DNA from: Elusimicrobiaceae bacterium
GTDB lineage: Bacteria; Elusimicrobiota; Elusimicrobia; Elusimicrobiales; Elusimicrobiaceae
Assembly: GCA_017534965.1 (NCBI GenBank)
Contig: JAFXVA010000038.1
Location: forward strand, 16,913-80,912
DNA length: 64,000 bases
Direction: 5' to 3'
Part shown: in pieces, positions 62,383 through 64,000 of the stretch
How positions within the stretch are numbered: position 1 is the first letter of the stretch
Layout: each line of letters begins with the position of its first letter
Made by a program: the position numbers and the translations under genes
Notes under the pieces: generated by a model
Databases searched by the model: none
What the model saw: the letters and a program-made list of their open reading frames with translations, nothing else
Told to the model about the DNA's origin: nothing

Positions 62383-64000
62383 TTATATAAGATCATCTAA
62401 AGAAGCATCATAAGCCCCTTCTTGCGCCGGATTTGCCGAGTAATTAGCAACTGTGTTTTGCGCTGATGAAGATGAAGTCGTTGTCATAGTTGTAGTTTCC
62501 GTAGTGGTTGTTGTCGTTGTTGTTGCATTGGCAGGAGCACCGGTATTATAGGTAGTTTGAGTATAACTGTTACTTTGCTCACTTTCCTCATAAAAATCTT
62601 GCAAAGCGGATTGTTTCTTTAAAACTTTAGCAGGTTTTTTCCATAAGCGCGGAGTTGTATAATCTAACTCACCGCTATAGGTAGTTTTAGAAGTTTTTGC
62701 CTCTTTTACTTCTTTTATTAAAGGTTCTTCTTTTTTAACTTCAGCTAAGAGTTCAACTTTGCGGCGGACAATTTTTTCTCTGCCTTTCTTATCGGTTGCT
62801 CTTAAGAGTAAAGTATATTTACCTGCCGGCAAAATAGGTCCAAAGAATTGTTTTTTGCCGTTCCAGAAAACTTGGTCATAAATACTGCCAGTGCCGGAAA
62901 TCTGTCTTACTATATAATATTTCCCGTCAGAAGCATGCTGAATTATCTGCAATTTCCAGTTATCTATCGGTGAAGAAGTTTCTATAACAGAAAAATCTAT
63001 TACCATACCTTCATTTAAAGCAGGGGTAATCTTATCAGGATACATACTCAAACTTAAAACAGGATAAGAATTGCTATCACTTACCTTATTATAAAGAGTA
63101 GGTGTATTATCATAATCAAAAACAATTGAAATACCTTCTAAATTGCTAAATTTAGCAGGCGGTTGTTCATTTATTAACCCCATATTAAAATCTACTTTTG
63201 CAGGAGATAAACCCATATTAACTAAATAAGAGTTTAAAGCAACTGTTTGACGAACCCCTTGTAAACTTACTTCATCCGTATAAGAACCCGGCGGGAGTAA
63301 AACAAATGTAGGATCTTTGGCAAGAAGCATTAAAGTATAAACATCTTGCAATACTTCTTTGCCTTCTTTGCTGAAGGTTATATTATCGTCTAAGAATATA
63401 ACATTTGAATCTATATCAATAGCATCAATTTGGCCATTACGGAAATAAACATTTACCCCTTCTTTACTATTTAATCTGGATACAATATTTTCTTGCATAG
63501 AAGAGACATCGGCCGCAATAATGCTATCTCTTTGCTCTAAATTATATACGCCCTCTTGAATAATAATCTTATCAGAACCTTGATCGCTATAAGGAGAACT
63601 AATAAAATAATCGCTTTCATGTTTTTCTTCCGGGGCTGATACAATTATTTCAGTGCTGGTTGTAACCGGTATTGTAGAATCTGCAACTTGCTGAGCAAAA
63701 TCTTCTTGAGATTGTTTAAGGGAAGCATCAATTTGGGCTGCTTCTTGAGCAAGTCTATTTTTTTCTTGAGCTTGTAAATATAATAAATCGGCTTCTGTTT
63801 GATTTACGGCTTCTTTAGCTTGCTCTTTGGCTAAAGTTGCTTGTTCTCTAGCTAAGTCAGCTTGTTCTTTAGTATATTTTTTTGCCGCAGAATATTCGTC
63901 ATTAATTTCTTTTTGAAGATCTTTTGCTTCTTGTTTATAATATTCTTTTTGAGCTTCGATATTTTCGTCGTATATAACGCGGGTAGGCGTGCTTACGCCC
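62383..64000 (-). CDS. OmpA-like/cell-envelope protein with coiled coil at the head of the pilus operon, partial
   Basis: The frame continues from the stop at 62383 past an internal ATG (63498) to the right edge, so the gene is longer than it looks: 538 residues are visible and its start is outside the window. The visible N-terminal part is a long coiled coil with repeated KEQA/LAREQA heptads. The middle (about 180-260 of the visible part) resembles an OmpA-type domain (FSKEGKEVLQDV, YTDEVSLQGVRQTVALNSYLVNMGLSPAKVDF), and the C-terminal third is low-complexity Thr/Ser-rich (a run of Thr near the end). It may anchor the pilus machine to peptidoglycan; this is inference. Confidence 0.65.
   Translation of the reverse strand, partial: GVSTPTRVIYDENIEAQKEYYKQEAKDLQKEINDEYSAAKKYTKEQADLAREQATLAKEQAKEAVNQTEADLLYLQAQEKNRLAQEAAQIDASLKQSQEDFAQQVADSTIPVTTSTEIIVSAPEEKHESDYFISSPYSDQGSDKIIIQEGVYNLEQRDSIIAADVSSMQENIVSRLNSKEGVNVYFRNGQIDAIDIDSNVIFLDDNITFSKEGKEVLQDVYTLMLLAKDPTFVLLPPGSYTDEVSLQGVRQTVALNSYLVNMGLSPAKVDFNMGLINEQPPAKFSNLEGISIVFDYDNTPTLYNKVSDSNSYPVLSLSMYPDKITPALNEGMVIDFSVIETSSPIDNWKLQIIQHASDGKYYIVRQISGTGSIYDQVFWNGKKQFFGPILPAGKYTLLLRATDKKGREKIVRRKVELLAEVKKEEPLIKEVKEAKTSKTTYSGELDYTTPRLWKKPAKVLKKQSALQDFYEESEQSNSYTQTTYNTGAPANATTTTTTTTETTTMTTTSSSSAQNTVANYSANPAQEGAYDASLDDLI

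Noticed and set aside
1..64000. tRNA, rRNA or CRISPR arrays
   Set aside because: No cloverleaf with CCA-adjacent acceptor, no rRNA conserved segment and no regularly spaced identical repeats were seen in the gene gaps.

Overview
The window is AT-rich DNA from a Gram-negative (diderm) bacterium. Evidence for an outer membrane includes Tol/TonB, Mla and LolA-like envelope genes, a type IV pilus secretin, TolC and an LPS heptosyltransferase. Many short prepilins share a KGFTLxEL head and an ILAAIALPxY-type helix, which together with the base composition is reminiscent of Elusimicrobiota (Elusimicrobium-like gut bacteria). That assignment is an inference: no rRNA or ribosomal protein gene is present to fix it. 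Coding density is high, many genes overlap by 4-14 bp, and I see no rRNA, tRNA or CRISPR array.

Layout. 1-14465: a long minus-strand run with a partial epimerase, TolQ/TolR/TonB, PgpA/PgsA, LolA-like, FtsK, biotin carboxyl carrier protein, RadA, MlaD-MlaF-MlaE, alanine racemase and DnaB. 14695-21261: a secreted protein with a C-terminal sorting-like domain, then a giant (1734 aa) cysteine-rich protein with a prepilin head. 21493-25936 (plus): phage-derived genes (portal, prohead protease, small and large terminase) with a secreted unknown between them and no capsid or tail gene. 25943-32847: a TPR lipoprotein, two LPS-type glycosyltransferases, and a TolC / HlyD(MacA) / MacB tripartite efflux operon whose adaptor gene has an in-frame TAA. 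33171-33981: a strong promoter, about 310 nt of highly structured leader RNA ending in an intrinsic terminator, then a pilin gene. 34141-34374: tandem degenerate repeats and a three-way-junction palindrome. 34394-40356 (minus): TrxB, Maf, YggU, YggS, CCA-adding enzyme and an acyl-CoA synthetase. 40472-46262 (minus): a two-gene secreted-protein operon, MORN-repeat protein, YhiN-type flavoprotein, dUTPase and an MgtE_N/CBS protein. 46304-49454 (plus): AlbA_2-domain protein, NadB and guanine deaminase. 49506-64000 (minus): a long pilin, a secreted HExxH protein, then a type IV pilus operon (OmpA-like partial, PilM-N fusion, PilO, PilP, PilQ, PilB, PilC and six prepilins).

How the genes work together. 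The dominant theme is the envelope and surface: one pilus assembly machine serves at least nine prepilin-like substrates that differ greatly in size, from 130 to 1734 aa. Two genes (mlaF and the macA-like adaptor) carry single in-frame TAA codons within otherwise well-conserved frames. A recurring promoter form, the extended -10 TTTGCTATAnT, is visible at several transcription starts. The features I consider least explained are the structured leader before the pilin at 33553, the giant cysteine-rich pseudopilin, the capsid-less phage module, and the C-terminal sorting-like domains in a window with no obvious type IX secretion gene.
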